Of a stretch of DNA of 64,000 bases, positions 16,503 to 25,570 are shown in pieces. The DNA comes from Arthrobacter sp. E3 (GTDB lineage Bacteria > Actinomycetota > Actinomycetes > Actinomycetales > Micrococcaceae). The notes below the pieces were generated by a model. The model was not told the origin of the DNA, did no database searches, and saw only the letters and a program-made list of their open reading frames with translations. The stretch spans positions 1 to 64,000 of the forward strand of contig NZ_JAFMPX010000014.1 in the NCBI RefSeq assembly GCF_017353415.1, written 5' to 3'. The position numbers and the translations under genes are program-made. Within the stretch, counting starts at the first letter, position 1. The number at the start of each line of letters is the position of its first letter.

Positions 16503-17609
16503 TCAGCTGCGGACATCGACCGACTCATCAAGGGGCTCACGGTCAGTCGAATCGGTGGTGGGTTTTCCGGAGGGGGTGGGCGGCAACATCAGCAGCGGCA
16601 GCCGCAAAGTGAATGCGGCGCCGTGGCCGAGCGAACTGGCCACCGAGACGGTGCCGCCACGGGCCTCCGTGACGGCCTTGACGATGGCCAGGCCCAGCCC
16701 GCTCCCGGCCCGCTCACCTGCGGCCGACCCGGTTCGGAAGACCTCGAAAACGGTGTCAAGATCGGCGGCGGGGATGCCCGCTCCGGTGTCGCGGACGGTC
16801 AACACCAGCTCGCCGCCCTGAGCGTCAGCCGTCACGGCGATGGTGTCTCCTGGTTCGGTAAACCTGACCGCATTCTCGAGCAGACAGTCCAATATTGCCT
16901 CCAGCCGCTCGTTGTCTCCTTGGACGGTCCCAACCGCACTCTGGGCGCTCCAGTTCCGGTCCGCAGTGACGGACCAGCGGCGCAGGATCGCGGCCAGCAT
17001 CAGGTCGACGTCAACCGGCTCGGTAGTGGGTGGCTCCACGACCCGGACCAGCGTGAGCAAGTTGGTGGCCAACGCGGAGGCCTTAATGAGTTCGGCCACC
17101 ACCAGCTCAGCGTCCTCGCGCACCGTCGGCTCGGTTGATTGGTCGGCGATGAGCTGCGCGTAGCCACGGGCAATGGTCAGGCGGGTGCGGACCTCATGCG
17201 AACCGAACCGGGCGGCGTTCTCCCGCTGCTGACTGCGGCGGCGGTCAGCTTGCTGCAGTGCCTGTAGACGGGCTTGAGAGTTCCGCTGCCGGTTCACATG
17301 CCAGATCAACAGCGCCATAATACCGGCCATCAAAATGATCTCTGTGCATTCTTCCCATTCGATATTCCCCGCTATGGCGTGACCAACCAGAGCGGCACCG
17401 GTCACTGTCGTGACAACGACAAAGGCAACCATGGTGGCACGCCGGGGCCATGGACACAGTCCGTAGAGCAGCGCGAAACTTGCCCACACCAAGTGAAAGG
17501 GGATGGTCTCCTTGCCCGGCAGCACAAAGGTGAGGTAGCAATTCACACCCGCGAACACCACCCAGGCGACGGCGAGGACTGTCTTAGATCGCGATCCTAT
17601 ATCCAACAT
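16503..17609 (-). CDS. Sensor histidine kinase
   Basis: A 368-residue kinase. Five or six hydrophobic segments cover about residues 10-120 with little extracytoplasmic loop, so it probably senses within or near the membrane. The phosphorylation site is H138 in SHEVRTRLT, an unusual version of SHELRTPLT. The HATPase domain shows ENAVRF, DTGAGIP and GSGLGLAIV. ATG 17609 overlaps the end of the response-regulator gene by 26 bases, implying coupled translation. It converges on copCD, so a copper or envelope signal is possible but unproven. Confidence 0.88.
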   Translation of the reverse strand: MLDIGSRSKTVLAVAWVVFAGVNCYLTFVLPGKETIPFHLVWASFALLYGLCPWPRRATMVAFVVVTTVTGAALVGHAIAGNIEWEECTEIILMAGIMALLIWHVNRQRNSQARLQALQQADRRRSQQRENAARFGSHEVRTRLTIARGYAQLIADQSTEPTVREDAELVVAELIKASALATNLLTLVRVVEPPTTEPVDVDLMLAAILRRWSVTADRNWSAQSAVGTVQGDNERLEAILDCLLENAVRFTEPGDTIAVTADAQGGELVLTVRDTGAGIPAADLDTVFEVFRTGSAAGERAGSGLGLAIVKAVTEARGGTVSVASSLGHGAAFTLRLPLLMLPPTPSGKPTTDSTDREPLDESVDVRS

Positions 17610-18249
17610 TGCGCACCGTTTCGATTTTGTCGTTCGAGAGTTTTGATCGCAGCCGGCGCACACAGACGTCGACAACGTTGGTGCCGGTGTCGTATTTCGT
17701 CCCCCAGACCCGCTCAAGCAGCTCTGCCCGGGTGCACGTCTCAGGTGCTCGCTGGAGGAGGTGTGTCAGAAGCACGAACTCCCGCTGGGTCAACGAGATA
17801 CGGCGCCCATCAACCACGAGTTCGCGTTGCTGCACATCGATCTCGACGCCGGCCCTGCGGAGGTATCGGGGTACGGCCACGGGCGGCGCGGCCGTTCGGA
17901 TGCGGGCATTCACCCGGGCCAGCAGTTCGGCATTGGCAAACGGTTTGGCGAGGAAATCCACCGCACCGCCCTCCAGAACACCCACCCTGGTGGCCACCTC
18001 GGTCATGGATGAGAGCACCAGAACCCGGCTCGACGGACGGAATCGCATCAGTTCGGCCAGAATATCCTCGCCGCGACCGTCCGGAAGGATGAGATCCAGG
18101 AGAATCAGTTCCGGGTCGACAGTGCGGATCGCAGCCAGTGCTCCAACCACGGTGCCAGCTACCGTGACCGTGTGACCGGCACCGCTGAGGATCCGATCCA
18201 GGAGACGGGCAAGATTGGGCTCGTCTTCGACGACCACAATGCGGTTCAC
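17584..18249 (-). CDS. OmpR/PhoB-family response regulator
   Basis: A 221-residue regulator. The receiver carries the acidic pocket (VVVEDE), phosphoacceptor D52 (LLDLILPDG) and the conserved Lys (FLAKPF). The C-terminal winged helix reads SLTQREFVLLTHLLQ and ends DVCVRRLRSKL...VRNVGYRI. GTG 18249 (VNRIVVVEDE) is chosen because the receiver starts there; ATG 18312 would add 21 residues of no recognisable content. It is the first gene of a two-gene operon with the histidine kinase. Confidence 0.88.
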   Translation of the reverse strand: MNRIVVVEDEPNLARLLDRILSGAGHTVTVAGTVVGALAAIRTVDPELILLDLILPDGRGEDILAELMRFRPSSRVLVLSSMTEVATRVGVLEGGAVDFLAKPFANAELLARVNARIRTAAPPVAVPRYLRRAGVEIDVQQRELVVDGRRISLTQREFVLLTHLLQRAPETCTRAELLERVWGTKYDTGTNVVDVCVRRLRSKLSNDKIETVRNVGYRIAI

Positions 18250-18493
18250 ACCGGCACCAGATAAGTTCCAGAAGGCGGAATACGATTTCTCATGCGATGT
18301 TCCCCAATTCATTGCTGTAGGTATTCCACAACAACATGGATGGGCCGGTCACTGGTGTATCCGGGTGCGCTTATTTTACTTCGCCACCACGGCCGTCAAC
18401 AAGCGAATGAGTCAACGAAAGTGCTCGCGAAAAACAGCGCAGACGTCGAAGAAGGCCAAAAGCGGTACCCATGACGAACTTTCATTGCCGACC

Positions 18494-19150
18494 CTAGACT
18501 TTCCCCAACTGCCCACGCCTCGCCGCCGCATCCAGAAACTTGATCACCTTCTCCTCACTCGTCGGGGAGAAATCCCGGTAATAGGAACCTACAGGAAAGA
18601 AATTTGACGGAGTCACGACGCAGATCACCTCGTCAGCGTCCACGAAGTGTTCCACGGTGTCGCGAGGCCCGACAGGCACCGCAAGCACCACCCGTGCGGC
18701 ACCCAGCTGGCGGGCAACCTGGCAGGCCGCCCGCGCCGTCGACCCCGTAGCGATACCGTCGTCGACAATGACGACCACACAGCCCTTAAGATCGATCCGC
18801 GGCCTGCCGCGGCGCAACCGCACGCTACGTGCCTCAAGGGCCGCCCACTCCCGGTTCTCCACTTCGCGCTGCTCCGCCTCCGACACCTGCGCCGCCGCGA
18901 GCACCGTGTCATCGAGAACGCGCACGCCGCCCTCAGCGATCGCGCCCATCGCCACTTCTGGCTGGAACGGCACCCCAAGTTTGCGCACAACGATCACATC
19001 AAGCGGGGCATCGAGGGCCTTCGCAACCTCGGCGGCGACGGGAACACCGCCTCTAGGCAGTCCGAGCACGACGACGTCGGAACCCTTGAGCGCGTCAAGC
19101 TGCGCGGCCAGCTGTTGGCCGGCATCGGTTCGATGTTCGAAAACGTACAT
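18494..19150 (-). CDS. Phosphoribosyltransferase-family protein
   Basis: A 218-residue type I PRTase-fold protein. The PRPP-binding loop VVIVDDGIATGSTA lies at about residues 125-138. GLPRGGVPVA near residue 34 is typical of stand-alone PRTase-like proteins in dormancy/stress loci. AAGGAGG precedes ATG 19150 at ideal spacing. The substrate base is unknown, and the protein may hydrolyse or transfer other groups. It stands on the same strand as a small unknown gene upstream. Confidence 0.88.
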   Translation of the reverse strand: MYVFEHRTDAGQQLAAQLDALKGSDVVVLGLPRGGVPVAAEVAKALDAPLDVIVVRKLGVPFQPEVAMGAIAEGGVRVLDDTVLAAAQVSEAEQREVENREWAALEARSVRLRRGRPRIDLKGCVVVIVDDGIATGSTARAACQVARQLGAARVVLAVPVGPRDTVEHFVDADEVICVVTPSNFFPVGSYYRDFSPTSEEKVIKFLDAAARRGQLGKV

Positions 19151-19220
19151 GGCGAACCTCCTTGGGGTTCAGGGGTCCTGACCCAAGCCAGCCTGATCAG
19201 GGTACGGCGGGTTCGTGGCC

Positions 19221-19550
19221 TCAGTCAGCGCTGGGCGTCAACGGTGATTGGGAAGAAGTTTCCTCGGTACTTGCCGGGTTAGGCTGCCAGGTCACGGTGA
19301 TCGACTTACCGCCGGGTAGGCCGGTAATGTGCAGGGACAAGTCCAATCCACCCGGTTCGCGGCAGGGGTCGATCCCGGTGGTGTCGATGATCTGCTCGAC
19401 CAGCTGGCTGATGGCGGTGGCCAAGGCCCTGCCCCAGTCAGCAGGATGCTGACTGGAGGCCTCCACGCACACGCTCATCCCGGCAGCGGGAGTCCGCTCC
19501 GGCGGGCGATTTTCTCCTGAAGGAACCATGGATTGAGATTTAGGCGTCAT
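19221..19550 (-). CDS. Hypothetical protein
   Basis: A 109-residue soluble protein starting at ATG 19550 after AAGGAG (MTPKSQSM); the frame upstream of this ATG looks non-coding. A Pro/Ser-rich N-terminal tail is followed by a short alpha/beta core (ADWGRALATAISQLVEQI, LDLSLHITGLPGGKSITVTW). I do not recognise the family. It precedes the phosphoribosyltransferase gene by 70 bases on the same strand, so they may be cotranscribed. Confidence 0.6.
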   Translation of the reverse strand: MTPKSQSMVPSGENRPPERTPAAGMSVCVEASSQHPADWGRALATAISQLVEQIIDTTGIDPCREPGGLDLSLHITGLPGGKSITVTWQPNPASTEETSSQSPLTPSAD

Positions 19551-19657
19551 TGCCTTTTCTCCTTCGACAAGGCGTGCCCGCGGAATACGGGCATGTGATC
19601 TATATCCCACTATAGAGACCTTCCTGCCGCACGTCACCGGAACGTCACGGCCGGAAA

Positions 19658-19790
19658 CTACTTCTTCTGCAACCCCATCCATTTCCGGGCCTCAATCCCG
19701 GCCACGCTCTGGTACAAAGTGGCCCGGGACACGCCCAAGTCCTTAGCCCCTGGATGTCGGTGAAGTGTCCCCGGCGTGCGTTCGGCCCTT
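19658..19790 (-). pseudogene. C-terminal remnant of a serine recombinase (helix-turn-helix)
   Basis: The minus-strand frame ending at 19658 reads AKDLGVSRATLYQSV and continues to a stop after GLQKK. That matches the C-terminal helix-turn-helix of resolvases/invertases. The preceding residues (ARRGHFTDI) lie in another frame, and no catalytic domain precedes them. It is a broken tail of a mobile-element recombinase. Confidence 0.6.
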
Positions 19791-20068
19791 CCTTCGTGAC
19801 GGTTCGTTGCGACTGACCTATGATGAATTTATGGGTGATCATACGGGCAGAGAATTCATTGGGACTGGTCAACCAATATCCAGCTTGTGGCGGCGATCGA
19901 ATATACAGAGTAGAACACACTACTCCCGCCGCTGTGCATGAACGTGAATGGCGGTTCGCAGCGGCCCTGAACGCAGCTGCAGGAACAGATCCACCCGTAC
20001 CCCGATGACAACTTGGTAAGTCGAGACGGGGAGCTTGCTCCTCGAGGTTGCTGTCACCCCAGTTGCGG

Positions 20069-22915
20069 CTATCCTTGCCGGCCACTCAGCGGCGTAGGGG
20101 AATTTTGCCGAACCCGCCTTAACTTTGTTCGCATGAGGATTTTGCGGATCTCGTCGTACCAGAGCACAGCCGATCCGAGTGCCACACAGGCGCCCCAGTG
20201 CGTGAGGTCCAATGGTGCCGTTCCGAACGCCACTTGAAGGAACGGGACTTCGACGACGAGGATCTGAAGCGCCACGCTGAGGGCGATGGCACCCCAGAGC
20301 CACCTATTCGCGAACAGCATCCGGAACGCGCTGGTCGTCTCCGAACGGGCATTCAACGCGTTGAATAGTTGGGCGAATACCAGTGTGGTAAAGCCGGCCG
20401 TGCGTGCAACGGTGAGTGTGTCATTGCCATCGACGAGACCTCCTGGTAGGAAAAGATCGATGGTAAACAGCGTTGCCAGTGCCATCACCAGACCGATGGA
20501 CAGAATCCCGCGCCACATGCGCGCGTCGATCGTCCGGTCAGTCAGCTTGCGCGGTTTCCGCGCCATCACGTCGTCTACCTCCGGGTCGAGTCCCATCGCA
20601 AGGGCGGGAGTTGAGTCGGTGATCAGATTGATCCACAGGATCTGGGTTGCGAGCAGCGGGAGGACGAGTGCATCGCCGCTGGCGTCGGTGAGGCCGATCA
20701 CACCGGCGAAAATGACGCCCAAAAATACCGTGAGCACCTCGCCGAGATTCGATGACAACAGGTAGCGGAGAAACTTCTTGATGTTCTCGAAGATCACCCG
20801 TCCTTGTCGAACCGCCGCGACGATGGTGGCAAAGTTGTCGTCGGCGAGGATCATGCGCGCGGCCCCTTTGGTGACTTCGGTTCCGGTGATGCCCATCGCG
20901 ACGCCAATGTCCGCGGACTTGATTGCGGGGGCGTCGTTAACACCGTCACCGGTCATCGACACAATTTGCTGGTCGGCTTGCAGCGCATCGACGAGGCGAA
21001 GCTTGTGCTGGGGCGACACCCGGGCGTAGACGGATACTTCGCGTGTGAGATTGCGTAGTTCGCGGTCGTTGAGAGTGTCGAGTTCGGCTCCGGTCACCGC
21101 GCGTGCCGCCGGCTCGATAATTCCGAGTTCGGCTGCGATCCTTGCCGCAGTCGTTGGATGGTCGCCGGTGATCATGATGACGCGAATGCCCGCGCGGTGC
21201 GCTTCGGAGATCGCCTTGGCGGCTTCAGGTCTGGGCGGATCGACGATTCCGACTAAACCAGCGTAGACGAGGTCTTGTTCGAACGACGGGTCGACCGCGT
21301 TGGCAGAGGCTGCGGTATCGAGCACCCGGTAGGCAACGCCAAGGGTGCGGAACGCCTGCGCCGACAGTGCCTCAATTTCCTCGAGCGCTTCCTGCCGGAG
21401 GGTTTCGGTCAGAGGGACTGTTGTACCACCCATTTGAAGTCGAGTGCAGCTGCCCAGCAGCACATCGGGGGCGCCCTTGCAAAACAGCAGAAGAGCCCCA
21501 TCGGCCTTGTCCTGATGCACTGTCGACATCAGCTTCCGCTCCGAGGTGAATGGAATCTCTGCCCGCCGTTCGAAACGGACCATCCGCGCCGTGGTGCCCT
21601 CAAGTTTGCGGGCTGCCACAAGGAACGCGGCCTCGGTTGGATCGCCCTGAATATGCCACTCACCATTGTCTTCGGAGAGCTGGGCATTGTTTGCAAGGGA
21701 TCCTGCACCGAGCACCAGCTGCACCTCGGCGCGCAGGTCGCCGGAGAGCTCCTCACCAACGCTGAGCACCGAACCACGGGGCCTATATCCGGCACCGGTG
21801 AGGCAAGCCCGCCCGGACGCGGTGACCACGCGTTGGATCGTCATCTCATTGCGCGTCAAAGTCCCTGTCTTATCAGTGCAGATCACCGACGCCGAGCCGA
21901 GCGCCTCAACCGAGCTGAGCTTTTTCACCACCGCGTTGCGCTTTGCCATGCGCTGAACGCCAATCGCGAGTATTACCGACAGCAGTGCGGGGAGACCCTC
22001 TGGTACTGCGGCCACGGCGAGGGAAACTCCGAGCAGCAATACGCCAACGAGATCGCTCGGAGCCGTGATGCCCTCCACCAGAACGACGGTGATCATGACC
22101 ACCAGCGCGATTATGACGACGATGATGCCGAGCAACTTCCCGATACGGTTGATCTCGACTTGCAGAGGCGTTGGCTCTTCAACGGTTGAATCAACCATTC
22201 CGGCGATCGCCCCGACTTCCGTCGACATCCCTACCGCCGTAACAGTGGCGCGTCCAACGCCTTGGGCGACGGAAGTGCCCCTGTAGACCATGTTCAACCG
22301 ATCACCGAGGGATGCGGGCCCAATCAGTGTCGCCGGGTCCTTGGATACCGCTTCACTCTCTCCCGTCAGGGAGGCCTCTTGGATATGCAAAGAACTCGCA
22401 GTCAGCAGCCGGGCATCGGCGCCGACTTCGTCTCCTTCCCCGAGGACCAGCACGTCGCCTCGCACCAAATCGGCGGACGGAACGGTTTTGAGCTCACTAC
22501 TCCGCCATACCGTTGATGTTGCGGCAGTCATCCTGCTCAGCGCGGCGACGGCGTCTTCGGCCTTTGCTTCCTGTGTGTATCCAAGGATTGCGTTGAGAAC
22601 GATAATCGTGGCTATCACGACGGCGTCGACGGGGACACCCTCGGCACCTTCCACTACCCACACGACAAGCGAGATCGCGACCGCTGCGAGCAGCAGATAA
22701 ATCAACGCATCTTGAAACTGTGCCATGACTTTTCGCCAGGCTGGCACCGGAGCCTTGCCACGCAATGCGTTGGGGCCGTCCGCTAGGAGCCTCCGGGCAG
22801 CTTCTTCCTCCGAAAGTCCTGTCACCGGATCCACGCCCACCCGAGCCGCCACCGCATCAGCGTCAAGAAGGAACGCATCGTCCGGTGGCGTGGGCACGGC
22901 GACAACGTCTGACAT
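20069..22915 (-). CDS. Cation-transporting P-type ATPase (P2, Ca2+-type)
   Basis: A 948-residue ATPase with the complete P2 layout. An N-terminal cation-ATPase domain is followed by the actuator TGES motif (SLTGESEAV), the M4 signature VAAVPEGLPAL, the phosphorylated D348 in DKTGTLT, the nucleotide-binding KGAPD, and the hinge TGDGVNDAP. Six C-terminal hydrophobic helices end before a basic tail. PEGLP and the overall layout resemble SERCA/PMR1-like Ca2+/Mn2+ pumps; ion specificity is not proven. ATG 22915 follows AAGGAG, which fixes the start. It appears monocistronic. Confidence 0.92.
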   Translation of the reverse strand: MSDVVAVPTPPDDAFLLDADAVAARVGVDPVTGLSEEEAARRLLADGPNALRGKAPVPAWRKVMAQFQDALIYLLLAAVAISLVVWVVEGAEGVPVDAVVIATIIVLNAILGYTQEAKAEDAVAALSRMTAATSTVWRSSELKTVPSADLVRGDVLVLGEGDEVGADARLLTASSLHIQEASLTGESEAVSKDPATLIGPASLGDRLNMVYRGTSVAQGVGRATVTAVGMSTEVGAIAGMVDSTVEEPTPLQVEINRIGKLLGIIVVIIALVVMITVVLVEGITAPSDLVGVLLLGVSLAVAAVPEGLPALLSVILAIGVQRMAKRNAVVKKLSSVEALGSASVICTDKTGTLTRNEMTIQRVVTASGRACLTGAGYRPRGSVLSVGEELSGDLRAEVQLVLGAGSLANNAQLSEDNGEWHIQGDPTEAAFLVAARKLEGTTARMVRFERRAEIPFTSERKLMSTVHQDKADGALLLFCKGAPDVLLGSCTRLQMGGTTVPLTETLRQEALEEIEALSAQAFRTLGVAYRVLDTAASANAVDPSFEQDLVYAGLVGIVDPPRPEAAKAISEAHRAGIRVIMITGDHPTTAARIAAELGIIEPAARAVTGAELDTLNDRELRNLTREVSVYARVSPQHKLRLVDALQADQQIVSMTGDGVNDAPAIKSADIGVAMGITGTEVTKGAARMILADDNFATIVAAVRQGRVIFENIKKFLRYLLSSNLGEVLTVFLGVIFAGVIGLTDASGDALVLPLLATQILWINLITDSTPALAMGLDPEVDDVMARKPRKLTDRTIDARMWRGILSIGLVMALATLFTIDLFLPGGLVDGNDTLTVARTAGFTTLVFAQLFNALNARSETTSAFRMLFANRWLWGAIALSVALQILVVEVPFLQVAFGTAPLDLTHWGACVALGSAVLWYDEIRKILMRTKLRRVRQNSPTPLSGRQG

Positions 22916-23354
22916 TCCATCTCCTTGCATCCTGAAGCGGTGTCTTTGCATATCGGCGAGGCAACAAGAATTCGAGCCTATGCCGCGCTCCCAGCGCCAC
23001 TGTATCCGTTTCCCTCACGGGCAGCGTAATGTTCTGGTTCGGAGCCCGTCAGTGCAGGGATATGGTGGCTTGTTCGGCTGTACGGAAAGTCTCGGATTGT
23101 GCACGCGCCGACTTGAATCAAGACCTCTGATACCAGCGCCTTGCGAGGGCCCCAGTCACCAGCCGCAGGCCTGCGCCCCAGGCAATGCCGGCAACCGCTT
23201 TGACGAGCTCGATCAGATGCCTTATCGGGCGCTATTGGCGTGATGGAGACACGGGTGGGCCTTGCACGCCTGCGTGAGCATGGAAGCACCCCCACTTCGG
23301 CAAACTTTCCCGGCCGAAGTTCTTCAGCCAGTAGCAGTTTAGGAGTGGTGGAAG
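22916..23354. other. Gene-less interval upstream of the P-type ATPase
   Basis: About 440 bases with no convincing gene. A minus-strand stretch near 23120-23230 reads like the tail of a small membrane protein but has no start or homologous context. The ATPase promoter should lie here; no clear -35/-10 pair was picked out. Confidence 0.4.
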
Positions 23355-23703
23355 ATGCTCTACCCATGGATGCCCTATACGGAAACCGACCCCTATGACC
23401 GCGGTTGGGACAGGCACAATGAATTGTTCCTGGGCGTCCATGTTTACCGCCCTCTGCGCCGGCATCAGCCTGGTAGAGATGACAATTCTGGCTGTGGTGA
23501 TAACCGTGGTCCCGTGTGCTCCGCTGGTGTTGTTTCACCAATGCGAAGACAGCGTCCTTTCGCTGGTGCTGTTTGGCCTGGTCCTCGCACTGGGAACACT
23601 ACTTTGCCGGCTGGGGAGGGAAGGCTGGAAGATACTGGCCTACATCGCGAACGGCATGCTTGCCTAGGCCCTGATTGCGTTGTTGACGTACGCGATCAGC
23701 TAG
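23355..23703 (+). pseudogene. Degenerate small membrane protein
   Basis: From about 23430 one frame encodes two or three hydrophobic helices (MFTALCAGISLVEMTILAVV, LSLVLFGLVLALGTLL). It ends at TAG 23665-23667 inside a helix. Beyond that stop the same frame continues as hydrophobic ALIALLTYAIS to a second TAG at 23701-23703. The plausible start at ATG 23355, preceded by GGTGG, is in a different frame. Nonsense and frameshift changes in one small membrane-protein gene are the simplest reading. Confidence 0.45.
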
Positions 23704-23790
23704 TAACGCGAGCGGTAAAATGGGTACGCGGGTTTGAGAATATTCGGATCCGGTGCCATATCCACCACGCCAGGTAAGAGCGGGGTCAAG

Positions 23791-25521
23791 ATGATGTTCG
23801 CAAGTCGAGATGTGCCATGGCGGCGGCCGGGCCGGGCAGCCTACGCCCTCCAGCGCATCCGCAACGCCATCCGCCCACCAGTGACCGTGCTACCAGCGTC
23901 GGCACAGGTGCTGCGAGAACATGATGTGGCGGTACCGATGCGTGACGGCGTCGTCCTGCGCGTCAATGTCTACCGTCCAAGGGGTTCCGGGCCCTTCCCC
24001 GTGATCTTGTCCGTTCATCCGTATGGCAAGAACGCCGTGCCGACGAAGACGCGCCGCGGCTGGAAGCTGAACGTGCAGTTTCGCATCATGAATCAATCAG
24101 AGCAGATCCAGATCTCGGACCTGACCGGGTGGGAAGCACCGGATCCTGTCTGGTGGGTCGCTCAGGGATACGCCGTGATCAATGCGGATGAGCGCGGTGC
24201 AGGCACCTCCGATGGCACCGGTTCACTGTTCACGGATGCAGAAGCCACAGACAGCTACGACCTGATCCAAAGGGCGGGGGCCCAACCCTGGTCCAACGGC
24301 AATGTCGGCATGCTGGGTGTGTCCTATCTGGCCATCTCGCAATACAAGGCGGCGGCGTTGCATCCGCCGAGCCTGAAGGCAATCTGCCCATGGGAGGGCT
24401 TCAGCGACATCTACCGCGATTTCATGACCCCCGGCGGCGTCGCCGAGAAAGGATTCAGTCGAATCTGGCAGGCAGCCAGCAAGCGTGTGGCCCGGATCAG
24501 TACCGACTTCCGGCTCGAACGGCGTCGCCGCCCGCTGCGCGACTCGTGGTGGGATTCCTTGACCCCGTCGCTTGATGAGATCACAGTGCCGATGCTGGTG
24601 TGTGCCAGTTTCTCTGATGCGAATTTGCACACCGTAGGATCGTTTCGCGCCCTCCAGAGAGTCGGCTCGGCCGAACGGTTCGCGTATCTGCATCGCGGAC
24701 CGAAGTGGTCCACGTTCTACAGCGCTGAGGCCAAGGCGGCACAACTGGCTTTCTTCGACCGTTATCTGCGCGAATCCGATACCCCAACATCTCCGCGGGT
24801 AAGGCTGGAAGTGCGCGAAAGCCATGACCGGGTGGTGGAGGTCCGCACGGAGAATGAATGGCCACTGGCCCGCACGGAGTGGACTGAGCTGCACCTGGCC
24901 GACGACGGACGGCTGACGGAAGCGCCCGGCCCGGCTGGCAAGATCGAATTCGACCTGCGCCGCGATGCAGCCGCCTTTACGTTCACCTTCACCGGAGACA
25001 CCGAACTCACAGGCCCCATGAATCTGAAGCTGTGGGCATCTCTGGACGGCCACAAACGAGGTGGCGTGCAGGACGGGCGAACCCCACGGGACGCAAACCT
25101 GTTCATCGGCGTCGAAAAGTGGAGCGACGGCCGTTGCGTGCCGTTCGAGGGCTCTTATGGCTACGGCCGCGACCGTGTGGCGACCGGGCGGCTGCGCATG
25201 TCGATGCGCGAACTCGACCCCGCCACAACCTTCCCGCACCAACCGGAACATGCGTTCCTGACACAGCAGCTGCTCGCTCAGGGCGAGATCGTCCAACTGG
25301 ACATCCCGCTCTCGCCATCATCGACGCTGTTCCGTGCCGGTGATTCACTTCGCCTGCTCGTAGCCGGCCGGTACCTGGAACCACTCAATCCACTCTTCGG
25401 CCATTTCCCGGCGCGCTATGCCTCCAGCCCCCGCGGCCGGTGCACCCTGCACTGGGATGCCGAACACCCTGCACGGCTGGAGATACCGGTCATTCCAAAG
25501 GCTCCGCGCATATCGAAATAG
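23791..25521 (+). CDS. CocE/NonD-family alpha/beta hydrolase
   Basis: A 576-residue hydrolase of the X-Pro dipeptidyl-peptidase (S15)/cocaine-esterase type. The nucleophile elbow GVSYLA places catalytic S178 within the alpha/beta domain. DERGAGTSDGT earlier in the protein is the usual oxyanion-side motif, and a C-terminal jelly-roll domain covers about residues 350-570. ATG 23791/23794 is preferred because the upstream frame (from 23734) lacks homology. There is no signal peptide, so it is likely cytoplasmic. The substrate (ester or acyl-amide) is unknown. Confidence 0.88.
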   Translation: MMFASRDVPWRRPGRAAYALQRIRNAIRPPVTVLPASAQVLREHDVAVPMRDGVVLRVNVYRPRGSGPFPVILSVHPYGKNAVPTKTRRGWKLNVQFRIMNQSEQIQISDLTGWEAPDPVWWVAQGYAVINADERGAGTSDGTGSLFTDAEATDSYDLIQRAGAQPWSNGNVGMLGVSYLAISQYKAAALHPPSLKAICPWEGFSDIYRDFMTPGGVAEKGFSRIWQAASKRVARISTDFRLERRRRPLRDSWWDSLTPSLDEITVPMLVCASFSDANLHTVGSFRALQRVGSAERFAYLHRGPKWSTFYSAEAKAAQLAFFDRYLRESDTPTSPRVRLEVRESHDRVVEVRTENEWPLARTEWTELHLADDGRLTEAPGPAGKIEFDLRRDAAAFTFTFTGDTELTGPMNLKLWASLDGHKRGGVQDGRTPRDANLFIGVEKWSDGRCVPFEGSYGYGRDRVATGRLRMSMRELDPATTFPHQPEHAFLTQQLLAQGEIVQLDIPLSPSSTLFRAGDSLRLLVAGRYLEPLNPLFGHFPARYASSPRGRCTLHWDAEHPARLEIPVIPKAPRISK

Positions 25522-25533
25522 CCAATTTCATCC

Positions 25534-25570
25534 TTGTGACGTCCGTCAATATATTGATATAGTCAGTGGA
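25534..25570 (+). promoter_or_regulatory. Promoter of the tryptophan-degradation operon, probably leaderless
   Basis: A -35-like TTGTGA (25534-25539) and a -10 TATAGT (25558-25563) are separated by 18 bases. The perfect palindrome CAATATATTG (25547-25556) lies in the spacer. The transcript would start about at the A of ATG 25570, and no Shine-Dalgarno is visible, consistent with leaderless translation, which is common in actinobacteria. The palindrome is a candidate operator for the PaaX-type regulator encoded in the operon. Confidence 0.6.

Noticed and set aside
18215-18607. 130-codon plus-strand frame between the response regulator and the phosphoribosyltransferase
   Set aside because: It overlaps the ends of two well-supported minus-strand genes and has no recognisable content.
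24223-25296. 357-codon frame antisense to the CocE-type hydrolase
   Set aside because: It is a shadow of the real gene with no motif.
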